This document shows, in pieces, positions 9,061 through 18,516 of a stretch of DNA of 64,000 bases (its first letter is position 1; the number at the start of each line of letters is the position of its first letter). The stretch spans positions 496,001 to 560,000 of the forward strand of contig NZ_KB849765.1 of assembly GCF_000369005.1 (NCBI RefSeq), in the 5' to 3' direction. This DNA comes from Acinetobacter beijerinckii CIP 110307 (GTDB lineage Bacteria > Pseudomonadota > Gammaproteobacteria > Pseudomonadales > Moraxellaceae). The notes under the pieces were generated by a model. That model had not been told where the DNA came from, made no database searches, and was given only the letters and a program-made list of their open reading frames with translations. Position numbers and translations under genes: made by a program.

Positions 9061-9630
9061 TTAGAACGGTAAATCATCATCTAAATCAGCAGGCGCAGCA
9101 GCAGGTTGTGGTGCAGCTTTTGGTGTATTAAAACCATTACCCGCTTGTGGATTGCCAGTATAATTGCCTTGATTGCCACCTTGACCATAACCATTTTGGT
9201 TATTGTTATAACCTGTATTTTGGTAACCACCACCTTGGTTATTATTGTTAAAACGTGGTTGGTTAAAGTCACCACCACCTTGTTGTTCACCTTGCTGACG
9301 TGAGTCAAGCATTTGCATTTGATCGCCACGAATTTCAGTACTGTAACGCTCTTGACCATTTTGGTCTGTCCACTGACGTGTACGCAATGAACCTTCAATA
9401 TAAACTTTTGAGCCTTTACGTAAATATTGCTGAGCAATTTCCCCTAAGCGATTGTGCAATACAATACGATGCCATTCTGTTTGTTCTTTTCGCTCACCAG
9501 TATTTTTATCTGTCCACGATTCACTTGTTGCAATCGAAAACTGAGTCAGAGATCCACCATTCGGAAAGGTTTTTGTTTCTGGATCTTTACCCAAAGTACC
9601 GACTAAAATAACTTTATTCACACCACGCAT
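9061..9630 (-). CDS. ssb: Single-stranded DNA-binding protein
   Basis: SSB of 189 residues. The OB-fold occupies about residues 1-110 ([52 protein letters not shown]). A flexible linker rich in Gly, Asn and Gln follows, and the acidic tip DDDLPF closes the protein; this tip docks repair and replication partners. It binds ssDNA during replication, repair and the natural transformation common in this genus. The gene starts 51 bases after an MFS transporter on the same strand and may share its transcript. Confidence 0.97.
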   Translation of the reverse strand: MRGVNKVILVGTLGKDPETKTFPNGGSLTQFSIATSESWTDKNTGERKEQTEWHRIVLHNRLGEIAQQYLRKGSKVYIEGSLRTRQWTDQNGQERYSTEIRGDQMQMLDSRQQGEQQGGGDFNQPRFNNNNQGGGYQNTGYNNNQNGYGQGGNQGNYTGNPQAGNGFNTPKAAPQPAAAPADLDDDLPF

Positions 9631-9681
9631 TAGCTGTCATCATCCTATCTATTTCTATGTTTTACTTTATAAGAGTTATGC

Positions 9682-11043
9682 TTAAATGGCTACCTCTTTG
9701 CCAATCAAGTGCGTTAAATCTTGTCGCCCAGCATCATCAATCCGCTGTTTATCGACTTTAATATAAGCAACTTGTTGTTCGGGCATCACCACAACTTCTT
9801 CAATACCACGAATTGCCAGTAATTTTGAAGTCCATTCATCTGTTTGTGTCATATGAGGTAAAGGCAACACAATTGAAGACAAATATCTTGGCTGAGCCAA
9901 GCCAAAACTAACCAGCAACCAGAGTATAGCAATCCCAGATAATACACTCCAGCCAAGCGCAGTATTCTGTAACATCAAAAGCTGACCGCCTAATGTTCCA
10001 CCAAAAAATGCGCCTAAAAATTGACTACTCGCATTCACACCCATTGCTGTCGCTTTCGATTGAATCGGTGCAACTTTTGATAACCAAGAAGGCAATAATG
10101 CTTCCATCACGTTAAATGCAATAAAGAAAATACCTAAACCTGTCAGCAACACATATTTGGATTCATAGCCAAAAATCAGGATCAGTAAACCGCCAATAAT
10201 GCCGGCAATTGCTGAAAGAAAAATGCCACGCATCTTGCGGTATTTTTCAGCAATGATAATACTTGGAAATGCAAAAAAGAGACTGAGCACCAATAAAGGT
10301 AAATAAATTAAACCATGCTTAGCCAATGGGATCTGTGCATATTCAATCAGTTGTGATGGAATATAGATAAACATTGCGGTCAATAATAAATGCAATGCAA
10401 AAACAGAAATATGTAATCGATTTAAATCGCCCATTTGAATCACTTGTTTCAGTTGATTCAAATAACCCTGTTGAAAATTACGATGATGTCGAGTGACTTT
10501 AGGTACTAAGAGCAACATTGAAATTGCAGCTAAACCCATAATGGTCGTGACAAAGAATAAACCTGAAATACCCACTAGACTGGTGAGCCACGGTCCTAAA
10601 CTAAATGCCACGACGAAGGACAAACCAATACTCATGCCCATGGCAGCCATGGCTTTGGTTCGCTGCTCTTCTCGAGTGACATCAGCAAGTAACGCCATCA
10701 CTACGGCTGAAACTGCCCCTGCTCCTGCAATTGCACGACCTATGATGACGCCATAAATGGTATCGGCAAATCCAGCAATTGCCCCACCAACAGCGAACAG
10801 AATTAAACCCAATATGATCAGTGGTTTTCGACTAAAGCGATCAGCTAAGAGACTAAACGGAATTTGTAATATTGCCTGAGTCAGACCATACACCCCGACA
10901 GCCAAACCAATCAACGCAGGTGTTGCATACGCATAGGATTGTCCTGCTACAGAAAAAACAGGAATAATCATGAACAACCCCAACATGCGTAAGGCAAAAA
11001 TGCTACTTAAGGCAAAAGTTGAACGACGTTCTAAAGCATTCAT
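9682..11043 (-). CDS. YajR-like MFS transporter with C-terminal YAM-type domain
   Basis: A 453-residue major facilitator protein with about 12 membrane helices. The motif-A loop is GVYGLTQAILQIPFSLLADR FSRKP, written here in two parts. After the last helix, residues about 390-453 form a small soluble domain (LLAIRGIEEVVVMPEQQVAY then VDKQRIDDAG) that resembles the ferredoxin-like YAM domain of E. coli YajR, and the total length matches (454 in YajR). The substrate is unknown; a drug or metabolite exporter is likely. It lies directly upstream of ssb on the same strand. Confidence 0.85.
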   Translation of the reverse strand: MNALERRSTFALSSIFALRMLGLFMIIPVFSVAGQSYAYATPALIGLAVGVYGLTQAILQIPFSLLADRFSRKPLIILGLILFAVGGAIAGFADTIYGVIIGRAIAGAGAVSAVVMALLADVTREEQRTKAMAAMGMSIGLSFVVAFSLGPWLTSLVGISGLFFVTTIMGLAAISMLLLVPKVTRHHRNFQQGYLNQLKQVIQMGDLNRLHISVFALHLLLTAMFIYIPSQLIEYAQIPLAKHGLIYLPLLVLSLFFAFPSIIIAEKYRKMRGIFLSAIAGIIGGLLILIFGYESKYVLLTGLGIFFIAFNVMEALLPSWLSKVAPIQSKATAMGVNASSQFLGAFFGGTLGGQLLMLQNTALGWSVLSGIAILWLLVSFGLAQPRYLSSIVLPLPHMTQTDEWTSKLLAIRGIEEVVVMPEQQVAYIKVDKQRIDDAGRQDLTHLIGKEVAI

Positions 11044-11140
11044 TATTGATAAGACACTATAACTGACTCAACGGATTATAAGTCATTCACTCATAAAGGT
11101 TGTAAGTAGATGATAAAAACTTAAGATATTTGCAAGAAAA

Positions 11141-11168
11141 AATAAAGGAGCGATTCCGCTCCTTTATT
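11141..11168 (-). terminator. Terminator of the DUF475 gene
   Basis: A 12-bp perfect stem, AATAAAGGAGCG (11141-11152) and CGCTCCTTTATT (11157-11168), with loop ATTC. On the minus strand it is followed by a T-rich tail. Confidence 0.88.
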
Positions 11169-11197
11169 TAACATAGCTGATTAAGCTGAAAATAAGC

Positions 11198-12280
11198 TTA
11201 AGATACGTGTTGCTGTCTTTTACTGTATTGAATCGAGGCAATCACTGCCCAAACAATAAAGGCAACACCAATAAGACCAGTAACCACTTCAGGTACATGT
11301 AAGCCTGTACCACTTGCAATCATAATGAATGCCAAAGCACCAATTGCATAATGCGCGCCATGCTCAAGGAAGATGTATGCATCCAAAGTGCCTTTTTCTA
11401 CCAAATAAATTGTCATTGAACGGACGAAGATCGCACCAATAGCCAGACCTAACATGATGATGACGACATCACTAGTAATTGCAAATGCGCCAATCACACC
11501 ATCAAAGCTGAATGATGCATCAAGAACTTCAAGATACAAGAAACCACCGAAACCAGCTTTCACAACACCTGATGCTGCACCGTTTGCATCATGAGTCACC
11601 GCATTACCTTGTTCATCAATTTCAGGTTCACCGCCAAGCATATGACTCAGCACTTGCACACCGATATACACCACAATGCCCCAAATACCAGCCATCGTGA
11701 CAACAAGACGCTTACTTTCATCTACATTCGATGCCATGATGATCATTGCGACCAAAGCAATAAATACCGACATTGCAGGTACACTAGCTAAATTTGCAAG
11801 TTTAGATTCAAGCCAACGGAACCAATGTGTTTCTTTACCATCATCAAAGAAGAAGTTTAAAAACACCATAAGTAAGAATGTACCACCGAAGGCTGCAATT
11901 TCAGCATGATGTTCCATCAAACGTTCTGAATAGGATTTTGGATCATTGAGCGCTAGTTTCACCACTTCCATCATCCCCATATCGGCAGTCACAGCGACAA
12001 TCACGACTGGGAAAATCAAACGCATACCAAACACGGCGATTAAAATACCCACCGTTAAAAAGATCATTTTCCAAAAATGATCCCAATTACGCAGTACTGA
12101 AGCGTTTACGACAGCGTTATCAAAAGAAAGGGAAACCTCCATCACAGCTAAAATTGCAGTAATGGTTAATGCTTTAAGCATTGTAGCGACACCTGCTTCT
12201 GGGCCATGCGAATAGCCCCAGTAAGCAGATAGTGCTAAACACACTATGGTGAAGAATATGGAGAAACGGAAATGCTTCAT
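11198..12280 (-). CDS. DUF475 (TerC-like) integral membrane protein
   Basis: A 360-residue polytopic membrane protein of the DUF475 family, distantly related to TerC-type transporters. Family features are EVSLSFDNAVVNASVLRNW near residue 50 and the second acidic repeat LEVLDASFSFDGVIGAFAIT near residue 250; the paired DNA/DGV motifs in helices suggest metal-ion handling, which is inference. I take the ATG at 12280, with AAAGG six bases upstream, over a TTG two codons earlier that would sit against the ribosome site. The gene stands alone with its own terminator. Confidence 0.85.
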   Translation of the reverse strand: MKHFRFSIFFTIVCLALSAYWGYSHGPEAGVATMLKALTITAILAVMEVSLSFDNAVVNASVLRNWDHFWKMIFLTVGILIAVFGMRLIFPVVIVAVTADMGMMEVVKLALNDPKSYSERLMEHHAEIAAFGGTFLLMVFLNFFFDDGKETHWFRWLESKLANLASVPAMSVFIALVAMIIMASNVDESKRLVVTMAGIWGIVVYIGVQVLSHMLGGEPEIDEQGNAVTHDANGAASGVVKAGFGGFLYLEVLDASFSFDGVIGAFAITSDVVIIMLGLAIGAIFVRSMTIYLVEKGTLDAYIFLEHGAHYAIGALAFIMIASGTGLHVPEVVTGLIGVAFIVWAVIASIQYSKRQQHVS

Positions 12281-12454
12281 GAGCAACCTTTTTACGAAAT
12301 CGTTAGGGTATAAAAATGTGTCTATTGTAGGCGAGTTTTAGATGAAAGATAGAAAAGATTGTTGCTGTTATTTTGAGATCAAACTCTATTAAAACTGAGT
12401 TCTGCTATAGTCTCTTGATGTTTTTCTTTTATCAGTTTCTAACAGGTTCAATTC

Positions 12455-13129
12455 ATGACATTTTCTCAAGATGTTTGGCAACGTAATCAAAATTTATATC
12501 AAAAAATCTTAGCTTTGCCGTTTAACCAAGAACTTGCAGCAGGTACATTAAACCGTGAAGCCTTTTGTCATTATGTGATTCAAGATGCGCACTATTTACT
12601 GGCTTATGGTCGTGCACTTGCTGTAGCTGCGGCAAAAGCCTATGAAGCAGATGATGTAATTCAATTTTCCGAAGCTGCAAAAATTGCCATTATTGTAGAA
12701 CGTAGTCTACATAGCGATTTTATGCAGGAATTTGATATCAGCAAAACTGAGTTTGAAAATACACCTTTGACGCTCGCTTGCCATCATTACACTTCTTTTT
12801 TAACAGCAACAGCTTGGTCAGAAAGCTACCCTGTAATTTTGGCAGCACTACTGCCTTGTTTTTGGATTTATGCAGAAGTGGGTAAAGACATTGTTAGTCA
12901 ATCTGTTGCAAATAATCCATACCAAGCATGGATTGATACTTATGCAGGTGAAGAATTTAATACGGCAGTGCGCAATGTGATTACAACTGTAGATAAAGTG
13001 GCAGCACGTTGTGATCAAGACACTTTGGCGAAAATGCATGCTGCATACACTATGGGTGCAAAACTGGAATGGTTATTTTGGGATAGCGCTTATCAGCAAC
13101 GCCAATGGTTAGGTTTAGACCAAGCTTAA
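12455..13129 (+). CDS. tenA: TenA-family thiaminase II / aminopyrimidine aminohydrolase
   Basis: A 224-residue all-helical TenA/THI-4 protein. The active-site cysteine falls at Cys135 in ALLPCFWIYAEVG, the same number as in B. subtilis TenA, and the C-terminal LEWLFWDSAYQQ holds the conserved glutamate. TenA recovers the pyrimidine part of degraded thiamine (amino-HMP to HMP). No other thiamine gene is nearby and I see no TPP riboswitch in the 168 bases upstream. The ATG follows AACAGG. Confidence 0.9.
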   Translation: MTFSQDVWQRNQNLYQKILALPFNQELAAGTLNREAFCHYVIQDAHYLLAYGRALAVAAAKAYEADDVIQFSEAAKIAIIVERSLHSDFMQEFDISKTEFENTPLTLACHHYTSFLTATAWSESYPVILAALLPCFWIYAEVGKDIVSQSVANNPYQAWIDTYAGEEFNTAVRNVITTVDKVAARCDQDTLAKMHAAYTMGAKLEWLFWDSAYQQRQWLGLDQA

Positions 13130-13166
13130 TCGTCTATCTGATCTTCATTTACATTTTCATAGACAT

Positions 13167-13189
13167 AAAAAAGCCCCTCATGGGGGCTT
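13167..13189 (-). terminator. Terminator, minus strand
   Basis: Stem AAGCCCC (13171-13177) and GGGGCTT (13183-13189) with six T on the minus strand, so it ends the DUF1304 transcript about 88 bases past its stop. A second inverted repeat, GTATATCG (13194-13201) and CGATATAC (13209-13216), lies between the two. Confidence 0.75.
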
Positions 13190-13276
13190 AGTCGTATATC
13201 GTATTGTCCGATATACTGTATGAGGCTCATCTCAAACTGAGTGCATTAAAACACAAATCAGAATGAGTGAATACCT

Positions 13277-13636
13277 TTATGAGCTAAAAAAGTTGACTGC
13301 AATTAAAGCAAGCAATGCAGGTACAGATTGGATATAAATAATTTTTTTACTCGCCGTCAAACCACCATAAATACCTGCGATCAACACACAAGCTAAAAAG
13401 AAATTTGCCAAAGCCACAGCATAGGTTTCAGGTGCAACTAATGCCCAAAATAAGCCTGCTGCAAGAAAACCATTATAAAGACCTTGGTTCTGCGCCAAAA
13501 CTTTGGTGAGCTGAGCTTTTTCAGGGGTATTCGCAAATGCTTTTAAACCTGCTGGTTTATCCCATAAAAACATTTCTAACACTAAGATATAAACATGCAA
13601 GACAGCAATTAATCCTACAAGCAGTTGTCCAATCAT
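13277..13636 (-). CDS. DUF1304 small membrane protein
   Basis: A 119-residue protein with four hydrophobic segments (LLVGLIAVLHVYILVLEMFL; YNGFLAAGLFWALVAP; FFLACVLIAGIYGGL; VPALLALIAVNFF), the pattern of DUF1304, whose members are integral membrane proteins of unknown role. The sequence HVYILVLEMFLWDKP is typical of the family. Just upstream lies a TetR-type operator half shared with the neighbouring tetR gene, so it may belong to that regulon. Confidence 0.85.
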   Translation of the reverse strand: MIGQLLVGLIAVLHVYILVLEMFLWDKPAGLKAFANTPEKAQLTKVLAQNQGLYNGFLAAGLFWALVAPETYAVALANFFLACVLIAGIYGGLTASKKIIYIQSVPALLALIAVNFFSS

Positions 13637-13671
13637 ATAATTTTCCTTTTTATTTTATGACTTAATATCAG

Positions 13672-13698
13672 TAGACCAGCCTCACGACTGGTCATCTA
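13672..13698. promoter_or_regulatory. Second TetR-type operator, upstream of the DUF1304 gene
   Basis: TAGACCAG (13672-13679) and CGACTGGTCATCTA (13685-13698) form an imperfect inverted repeat 36 bases upstream of the DUF1304 start. Its right arm, read on the minus strand, contains GACCAGTCG, identical to nine bases in the operator at 15313-15327. Confidence 0.5.
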
Positions 13699-13707
13699 TT
13701 TCCCAAG

Positions 13708-14685
13708 TTAAGGCTTTAACAACACTTTACCCTGACGTGCAGCTTGAGTGGCTTTGAGTGCAGCCGTTTTAATCTCATTAAAACTGAAAATGCCTTCTAC
13801 AGGTAAAATCAGTTTCTTTTGTGTCGCAAGCGTTAATAACTCAATAAATAATGCCTTCTTACGCTCGGCTGGCATTTCTTTATTAACCACACTTGCCCAA
13901 AAACCTTTCACCGTCGCTTGTTTGAAAATTAAATCACCCGATGAAATCTGCATGGTTTCGCCCGTCATGCTGCCAAATGAAACCAATACGCTATTTTCAC
14001 TCAGTAGATTCAGCATTTCACCACTCGCCGTTCCACCAATTGAATCCACGCCTGCAATCAATGGCTGATCAACATGAATGGCTTTCACTTGTTGCTTCCA
14101 ATCCGCTTGATCCGTTGCAACTACATGCTGAATGCCTAAAGCCTGCATTTCGGCAATTGCATCGGTACGACGCACAAGATTAATCACTTGCAAACCACGC
14201 GCCTGAGCAATCATCGCTACGGTTTTACCCACCGCACCATTGGCTGTGTTTTGAATCAGCCATTTCCCTGCTTGAACATTTACAAAGTCGAGTAACATCA
14301 AAGCACTGATCGGCATCCCGATCAATTGAGCTGCTGTTTCATCATCAATCGCATCATTTAAAGGAATGATGCTTTGCGCAGGCGCAATAAAATATTCTGC
14401 CCAACTACCATGTACGCCAGCAACAGCAACCCGTTGTCCTAATTTACTTTCATCAACACCTTCACCCACCGCATCGACGATACCTACCGCTTCACTCCCG
14501 CCAATTGCAGGCAACGTTGGTTTATAACCATAACTTCCCCTCACCGTCCATACATCATGATTATGGATTGGGGACATAATCGTTTTAATACGGACTTCAC
14601 CTGCTTTAGGCTCAGGTTTAGGCATATCACCGAATTCTAAAACATCTACGGGTTCGCCAAATTGATGATGAATAATACTTTGCAT
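13708..14685 (-). CDS. Zinc-binding-type alcohol dehydrogenase / quinone reductase (MDR family)
   Basis: A 325-residue medium-chain dehydrogenase/reductase. The N-terminal catalytic domain has IMSPIHNHDVWTVRGSYGYK and GGSEAVGIVDAVGEGV; the nucleotide-binding domain has LIQNTANGAVGKTVAMIAQA, close to the NADPH motif of quinone and enoyl reductases. The cysteine ligands of structural zinc are absent, so it is more likely a zinc-free reductase, similar to 2-enoyl thioester or quinone reductases. It follows the tetR gene by 3 bases, so the two are one operon. Confidence 0.85.
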   Translation of the reverse strand: MQSIIHHQFGEPVDVLEFGDMPKPEPKAGEVRIKTIMSPIHNHDVWTVRGSYGYKPTLPAIGGSEAVGIVDAVGEGVDESKLGQRVAVAGVHGSWAEYFIAPAQSIIPLNDAIDDETAAQLIGMPISALMLLDFVNVQAGKWLIQNTANGAVGKTVAMIAQARGLQVINLVRRTDAIAEMQALGIQHVVATDQADWKQQVKAIHVDQPLIAGVDSIGGTASGEMLNLLSENSVLVSFGSMTGETMQISSGDLIFKQATVKGFWASVVNKEMPAERKKALFIELLTLATQKKLILPVEGIFSFNEIKTAALKATQAARQGKVLLKP

Positions 14686-14688
14686 GAT

Positions 14689-15291
14689 TTATTCCTGTAT
14701 CGGTTGTAACAGCTGTTTCGTAGTTTCCAAAGCTAGATGCAATGGTGCTTTGTCTTGTGCCAATTTGGTCATCAATGCCGCACCTAACCAAAGCTGATAC
14801 ATCACTTGAGCTGTTTTAAATGGGTCAAGATGTGTTGGAATCGAACCTTGCTGCTGCCCTTCTTGTAATAGCAGCGCTATGCGTTGCGTGAGTCGATGCA
14901 CACCTAAATTCAAAATCTGTCGCATGTCTTCTGATAAATCAGAGACTTCAGCCGCGAGTTTCACAATTAAGCAGTTTTCTGCCCAACTGCCATAAATTGG
15001 ATCGTCAATCCACGCCTGCCACAAAGCCATCAATCGTGCATACGCACTTTGTTCAGTGTGCTGCCAAAGCTGCTCAACTCGTACTTTATAGTCAGCCATA
15101 TACTGTTCTAATAAAGCACAACCAAACGCCTCTTTAGACGTAAAATAGTGGTAGAACGAACCTTTTGGTACGTCACAGGCTTTCAAAATTTCTTGTAAGC
15201 CAACCCCCACAAAACCTTTACGCAATACCAATTCAAAACTGGTATCCAAGATATGTTGTCGGGTCGCTTCACTTTTCATTGATCGTTTCAT
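14689..15291 (-). CDS. TetR-family transcriptional regulator
   Basis: About 200 residues. The N-terminal helix-turn-helix (RQHILDTSFELVLRKGFVGV then PKGSFYHYFTSKEAFGCALL) is clear, with an all-helical ligand domain after it. It resembles the AcuR/NemR branch, which senses electrophiles and binds TAGAC-type palindromes; such a palindrome lies 21 bases upstream at 15313-15327. It is the first gene of an operon with the MDR reductase, so it probably represses a reductase that removes its own inducer. I chose the ATG at 15291; a GTG two codons earlier (15297) is possible. Confidence 0.88.
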   Translation of the reverse strand: MKRSMKSEATRQHILDTSFELVLRKGFVGVGLQEILKACDVPKGSFYHYFTSKEAFGCALLEQYMADYKVRVEQLWQHTEQSAYARLMALWQAWIDDPIYGSWAENCLIVKLAAEVSDLSEDMRQILNLGVHRLTQRIALLLQEGQQQGSIPTHLDPFKTAQVMYQLWLGAALMTKLAQDKAPLHLALETTKQLLQPIQE

Positions 15292-15657
15292 AGACACACT
15301 GTATTTTAATATTAGACCAGTCGTCTAGTAAAATTATGTATTTTTATTTAGCAACAGCTTTACAGTAGTAAAATGAGAAAATGAATGATAAAAATACAAC
15401 TCGGTTAAGACTGATGATGTTTGAAAATGTGGTCTAACCGTCACAATTTGTCGTTTTAAATATTTTTATACCACTTGAACAATTTTAAGGCGCTATCATA
15501 TAAGACCTGTTAAACATCATGATGCTACTCAGCAATTATTTTAAATTTATGTGTATTGATTCCTTTCTCATCGCATTCAAATTAAATAATCGATGCTGCA
15601 TGACATCAATGTTCAACCTGTTTTGATCTTCTATTTGCATATTATTGAGATGTTTTC
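15292..15657. other. 366-bp intergenic region tetR-uvrA
   Basis: Divergent promoter region. It holds the TetR operator at 15313-15327. The rest is AT-rich; I see no second inverted repeat and no convincing SOS-type palindrome for uvrA, only an isolated TTGAAAATGT near 15419. Confidence 0.6.
15313..15327. promoter_or_regulatory. TetR operator upstream of tetR
   Basis: The palindrome TAGAC-CAGTC-GTCTA lies 21 bases upstream of the tetR ATG and fits the TAGAC(N5)GTCTA sites known for NemR/AcuR-type TetR proteins. This position would allow autorepression. Confidence 0.7.
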
Positions 15658-18489
15658 ATGAGCCAAAGTCATATCCGTATTCGAGGCGCACGTACCCATA
15701 ATTTAAAGAATGTGTCACTCGATATTCCACGTGACAAATTTGTGGTGATCACAGGGCTTTCAGGTTCAGGAAAATCATCCCTTGCATTTGACACTTTATA
15801 TGCTGAAGGTCAGCGTCGCTATGTCGAATCACTTTCCGCTTATGCACGCCAATTCCTTTCGCAAATGGAAAAACCTGAAGTTGACTCAATCGAAGGTTTA
15901 TCACCTGCAATTGCAATTGAACAGAAATCAACCAGCCACAATCCACGCTCAACTGTCGGTACAATTACCGAAATTTATGACTATTTACGTTTATTGTATG
16001 CACGTGTAGGAACGCCATATTGCCCTGAACATGACTTGCCGATGGTCGCGCAAACAGTCTCGGAAATGGTTGATGCAGTAAAAGCGCTCGATGAAGGTAC
16101 AGCGCTGATGTTACTTGCGCCTGTGGTACGTGAACGCAAAGGCGAATACAGCAATTTATTTGAACAATTACAAGGTCAAGGTTTCGTACGTGCGCGTGTC
16201 GATGGTGAAATCATTGATATCGATACGCCACCTGAATTAGATAAAAAGAAAAAACACACCATTGAAGTCGTAATCGATCGCTTTAAAGTCCGTGATGATC
16301 TCGGTAATCGTATCGCTGAATCTTTTGAAACAGCATTACGCTTAGGTGGTGACATTGCAATTTTATCGTGGATGAATGGTGAACACCCTGAACGTGTCTT
16401 TTCAGCTAAACACTCATGCCCTGAATGTGATCGTGCCGTGGCGGAACTTGAGCCACGTTTGTTTTCATTCAACAATCCCTTCGGTGCCTGCCCTGTTTGT
16501 GACGGTTTAGGAACGCGTAGCCATTTCAGTGCGGAAAAACTTATTCCAAATCCTGAAGTATCCATTAGTCAAGGTGCGATTCGTGGTTGGGACAGACAAC
16601 GTCCTTATTACTATACGATGTTGCAAAAAGTCGCCGATCATTTTGAGATTTCATTAGATATCCCTTGGAATGAATTGGATAAAGAGACACAAAAGAAATT
16701 CTTACAAGGTACAGGCAAAGAGAAAATCGACCTCAGTTATATCGATGAACGTGGTCGCAAACACAGTCGTGTACAAGCCTTTGAAGGCGTATTACCGCAC
16801 TTAGAACGTCGTTATCGTGAAACTGAATCGAATTATGTCCGTGATGATCTCGCACAATATTTATCAAATGCGGCATGTGATGCCTGTGATGGTTCACGTC
16901 TCAATGAAATCTCACGTCATGTTCGTGTCAAAGATAAGACCATTGCACAAATCACCAAGATGTCGATTGGTGATGCTGAAAACTATTATCAAGATCTCAA
17001 TCTTGAAGGTGCTAAAGGTGAAATCGCCGATAAAATCTTTAAAGAGATTCGCGAACGTTTACACTTTCTCGTCAGTGTCGGTTTAAATTATCTCAGTCTC
17101 GCTCGTTCGGCAGAAACTTTGTCAGGCGGTGAAGCTCAGCGTATTCGTCTCGCTTCGCAAATCGGTGCAGGCTTGATGGGTGTGATGTATGTGCTTGATG
17201 AACCCTCGATCGGTTTGCATCAACGTGATAATGATCGCTTATTACAAACATTGATTCGCTTACGTGATCTTGGTAATACCGTACTTGTGGTTGAGCATGA
17301 TGAAGATGCGATTCGTGCTGCGGATCATATTATTGATATCGGACCTGGCGCAGGGATTCATGGCGGTGTCATTATCGGTGAAGGTAGCTATGACGAGATT
17401 GCGGGGAATAAAGACTCGCTTACAGGTCAATATCTTTCAGGCAGTCTAAAAATTGCGATACCTGCGCAACGTACCCAATCGCCACGCCCAGATGAATTCA
17501 TCAAACTCTCTGGTGCAAGTGGTCATAATCTACAGAATGTCGATCTCACCATTCCGCTCGGCATTATGACCTGTGTGACGGGCGTTTCAGGTTCAGGAAA
17601 ATCAACCTTAATTAATCGTACTTTATTACCATTAGCTGCCACTCAACTCAATGGTGCAACAACGCTGACCGCAGAAAAGTTTGATTCGATTGATGGCTTA
17701 CAGCATCTCGATAAAGTGGTTGATATTGACCAAAGTCCAATTGGTCGTACCCCACGTTCAAATCCTGCCACCTATACAGGTTTATTTACGCCGATTCGTG
17801 AGTTATTTGCGCAAACACCTGAAGCCAAAGCGCGTGGTTATAGCGCAGGTCGTTTCTCGTTTAACGTGAAAGGCGGTCGTTGTGAAGCCTGTGAAGGCGA
17901 CGGCATGATTAAAGTCGCGATGCACTTCTTACCTGATATGTATGTGCCTTGTGATGCTTGTCATGGCAAGCGTTATAACCGTGAAACTTTAGAGGTGGGT
18001 TATAAAGGCAAGAACATTTCAGATGTGTTAGAAATGACCGTTGAAGATGCAGCGGAATTCTTTAGTGCGATTCCAGTGATTCATCGCCGTTTAGATACCT
18101 TAATGCAAGTGGGTCTGGGTTATATTCGCCTAGGTCAAGCTGCAACCACGCTTTCAGGTGGTGAAGCGCAACGGGTTAAATTAGCGCGTGAGTTAGCAAA
18201 ACGTGATACAGGTAAAACCTTATATATCTTGGATGAGCCAACCACAGGTCTACATTTCCATGATATTGCCAAGTTACTCGACATTTTGTATGAGCTACGC
18301 AATAAGGGTAATACCATTGTGGTGATTGAGCATAATTTGGATGTGATCAAAACCGCTGATTGGGTAATTGACCTTGGTCCTGAAGGTGGTTCTGGTGGTG
18401 GTCAAATTATTGCTGAAGGCACACCTGAGCAAGTCGCTGAAGTCGAAATTTCACACACAGGTAAGTTCTTAAAACCGATGTTGAAGTGA
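15658..18489 (+). CDS. uvrA: Excinuclease ABC subunit A (UvrA)
   Basis: UvrA of 943 residues, full length. It is the damage-sensing ATPase of nucleotide excision repair and loads UvrB. It has two ABC modules: Walker [14 protein letters not shown] and [13 protein letters not shown], signature [16 protein letters not shown] and [12 protein letters not shown], and Walker [11 protein letters not shown] and [10 protein letters not shown]. The zinc modules show [28 protein letters not shown] and [19 protein letters not shown] with CDACHGKRY. The ATG at 15658 begins [18 protein letters not shown], a standard UvrA start. Confidence 0.98.
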   Translation: MSQSHIRIRGARTHNLKNVSLDIPRDKFVVITGLSGSGKSSLAFDTLYAEGQRRYVESLSAYARQFLSQMEKPEVDSIEGLSPAIAIEQKSTSHNPRSTVGTITEIYDYLRLLYARVGTPYCPEHDLPMVAQTVSEMVDAVKALDEGTALMLLAPVVRERKGEYSNLFEQLQGQGFVRARVDGEIIDIDTPPELDKKKKHTIEVVIDRFKVRDDLGNRIAESFETALRLGGDIAILSWMNGEHPERVFSAKHSCPECDRAVAELEPRLFSFNNPFGACPVCDGLGTRSHFSAEKLIPNPEVSISQGAIRGWDRQRPYYYTMLQKVADHFEISLDIPWNELDKETQKKFLQGTGKEKIDLSYIDERGRKHSRVQAFEGVLPHLERRYRETESNYVRDDLAQYLSNAACDACDGSRLNEISRHVRVKDKTIAQITKMSIGDAENYYQDLNLEGAKGEIADKIFKEIRERLHFLVSVGLNYLSLARSAETLSGGEAQRIRLASQIGAGLMGVMYVLDEPSIGLHQRDNDRLLQTLIRLRDLGNTVLVVEHDEDAIRAADHIIDIGPGAGIHGGVIIGEGSYDEIAGNKDSLTGQYLSGSLKIAIPAQRTQSPRPDEFIKLSGASGHNLQNVDLTIPLGIMTCVTGVSGSGKSTLINRTLLPLAATQLNGATTLTAEKFDSIDGLQHLDKVVDIDQSPIGRTPRSNPATYTGLFTPIRELFAQTPEAKARGYSAGRFSFNVKGGRCEACEGDGMIKVAMHFLPDMYVPCDACHGKRYNRETLEVGYKGKNISDVLEMTVEDAAEFFSAIPVIHRRLDTLMQVGLGYIRLGQAATTLSGGEAQRVKLARELAKRDTGKTLYILDEPTTGLHFHDIAKLLDILYELRNKGNTIVVIEHNLDVIKTADWVIDLGPEGGSGGGQIIAEGTPEQVAEVEISHTGKFLKPMLK

Positions 18490-18492
18490 TAT

Positions 18493-18516
18493 AAAAGGAG
18501 TCTTACGACTCCTTTT
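18493..18516. terminator. uvrA terminator, overlapping the stop codon of the opposite gene
   Basis: A 10-bp stem, AAAAGGAGTC (18493-18502) and GACTCCTTTT (18507-18516), loop TTAC. The TAA of the convergent NTPase gene (TTA at 18503-18505 on this strand) lies in the loop, so that gene ends inside the hairpin. Confidence 0.8.

Noticed and set aside
12287..12454. TPP riboswitch before tenA
   Set aside because: The CTGAGA and conserved TPP-box segments are not present in the 168-base leader.
15415..15440. TTGAAAATGT near 15419 as an SOS-type (UmuDAb-like) site for uvrA
   Set aside because: Only one half-site is present, with no matching inverted half at the expected distance.
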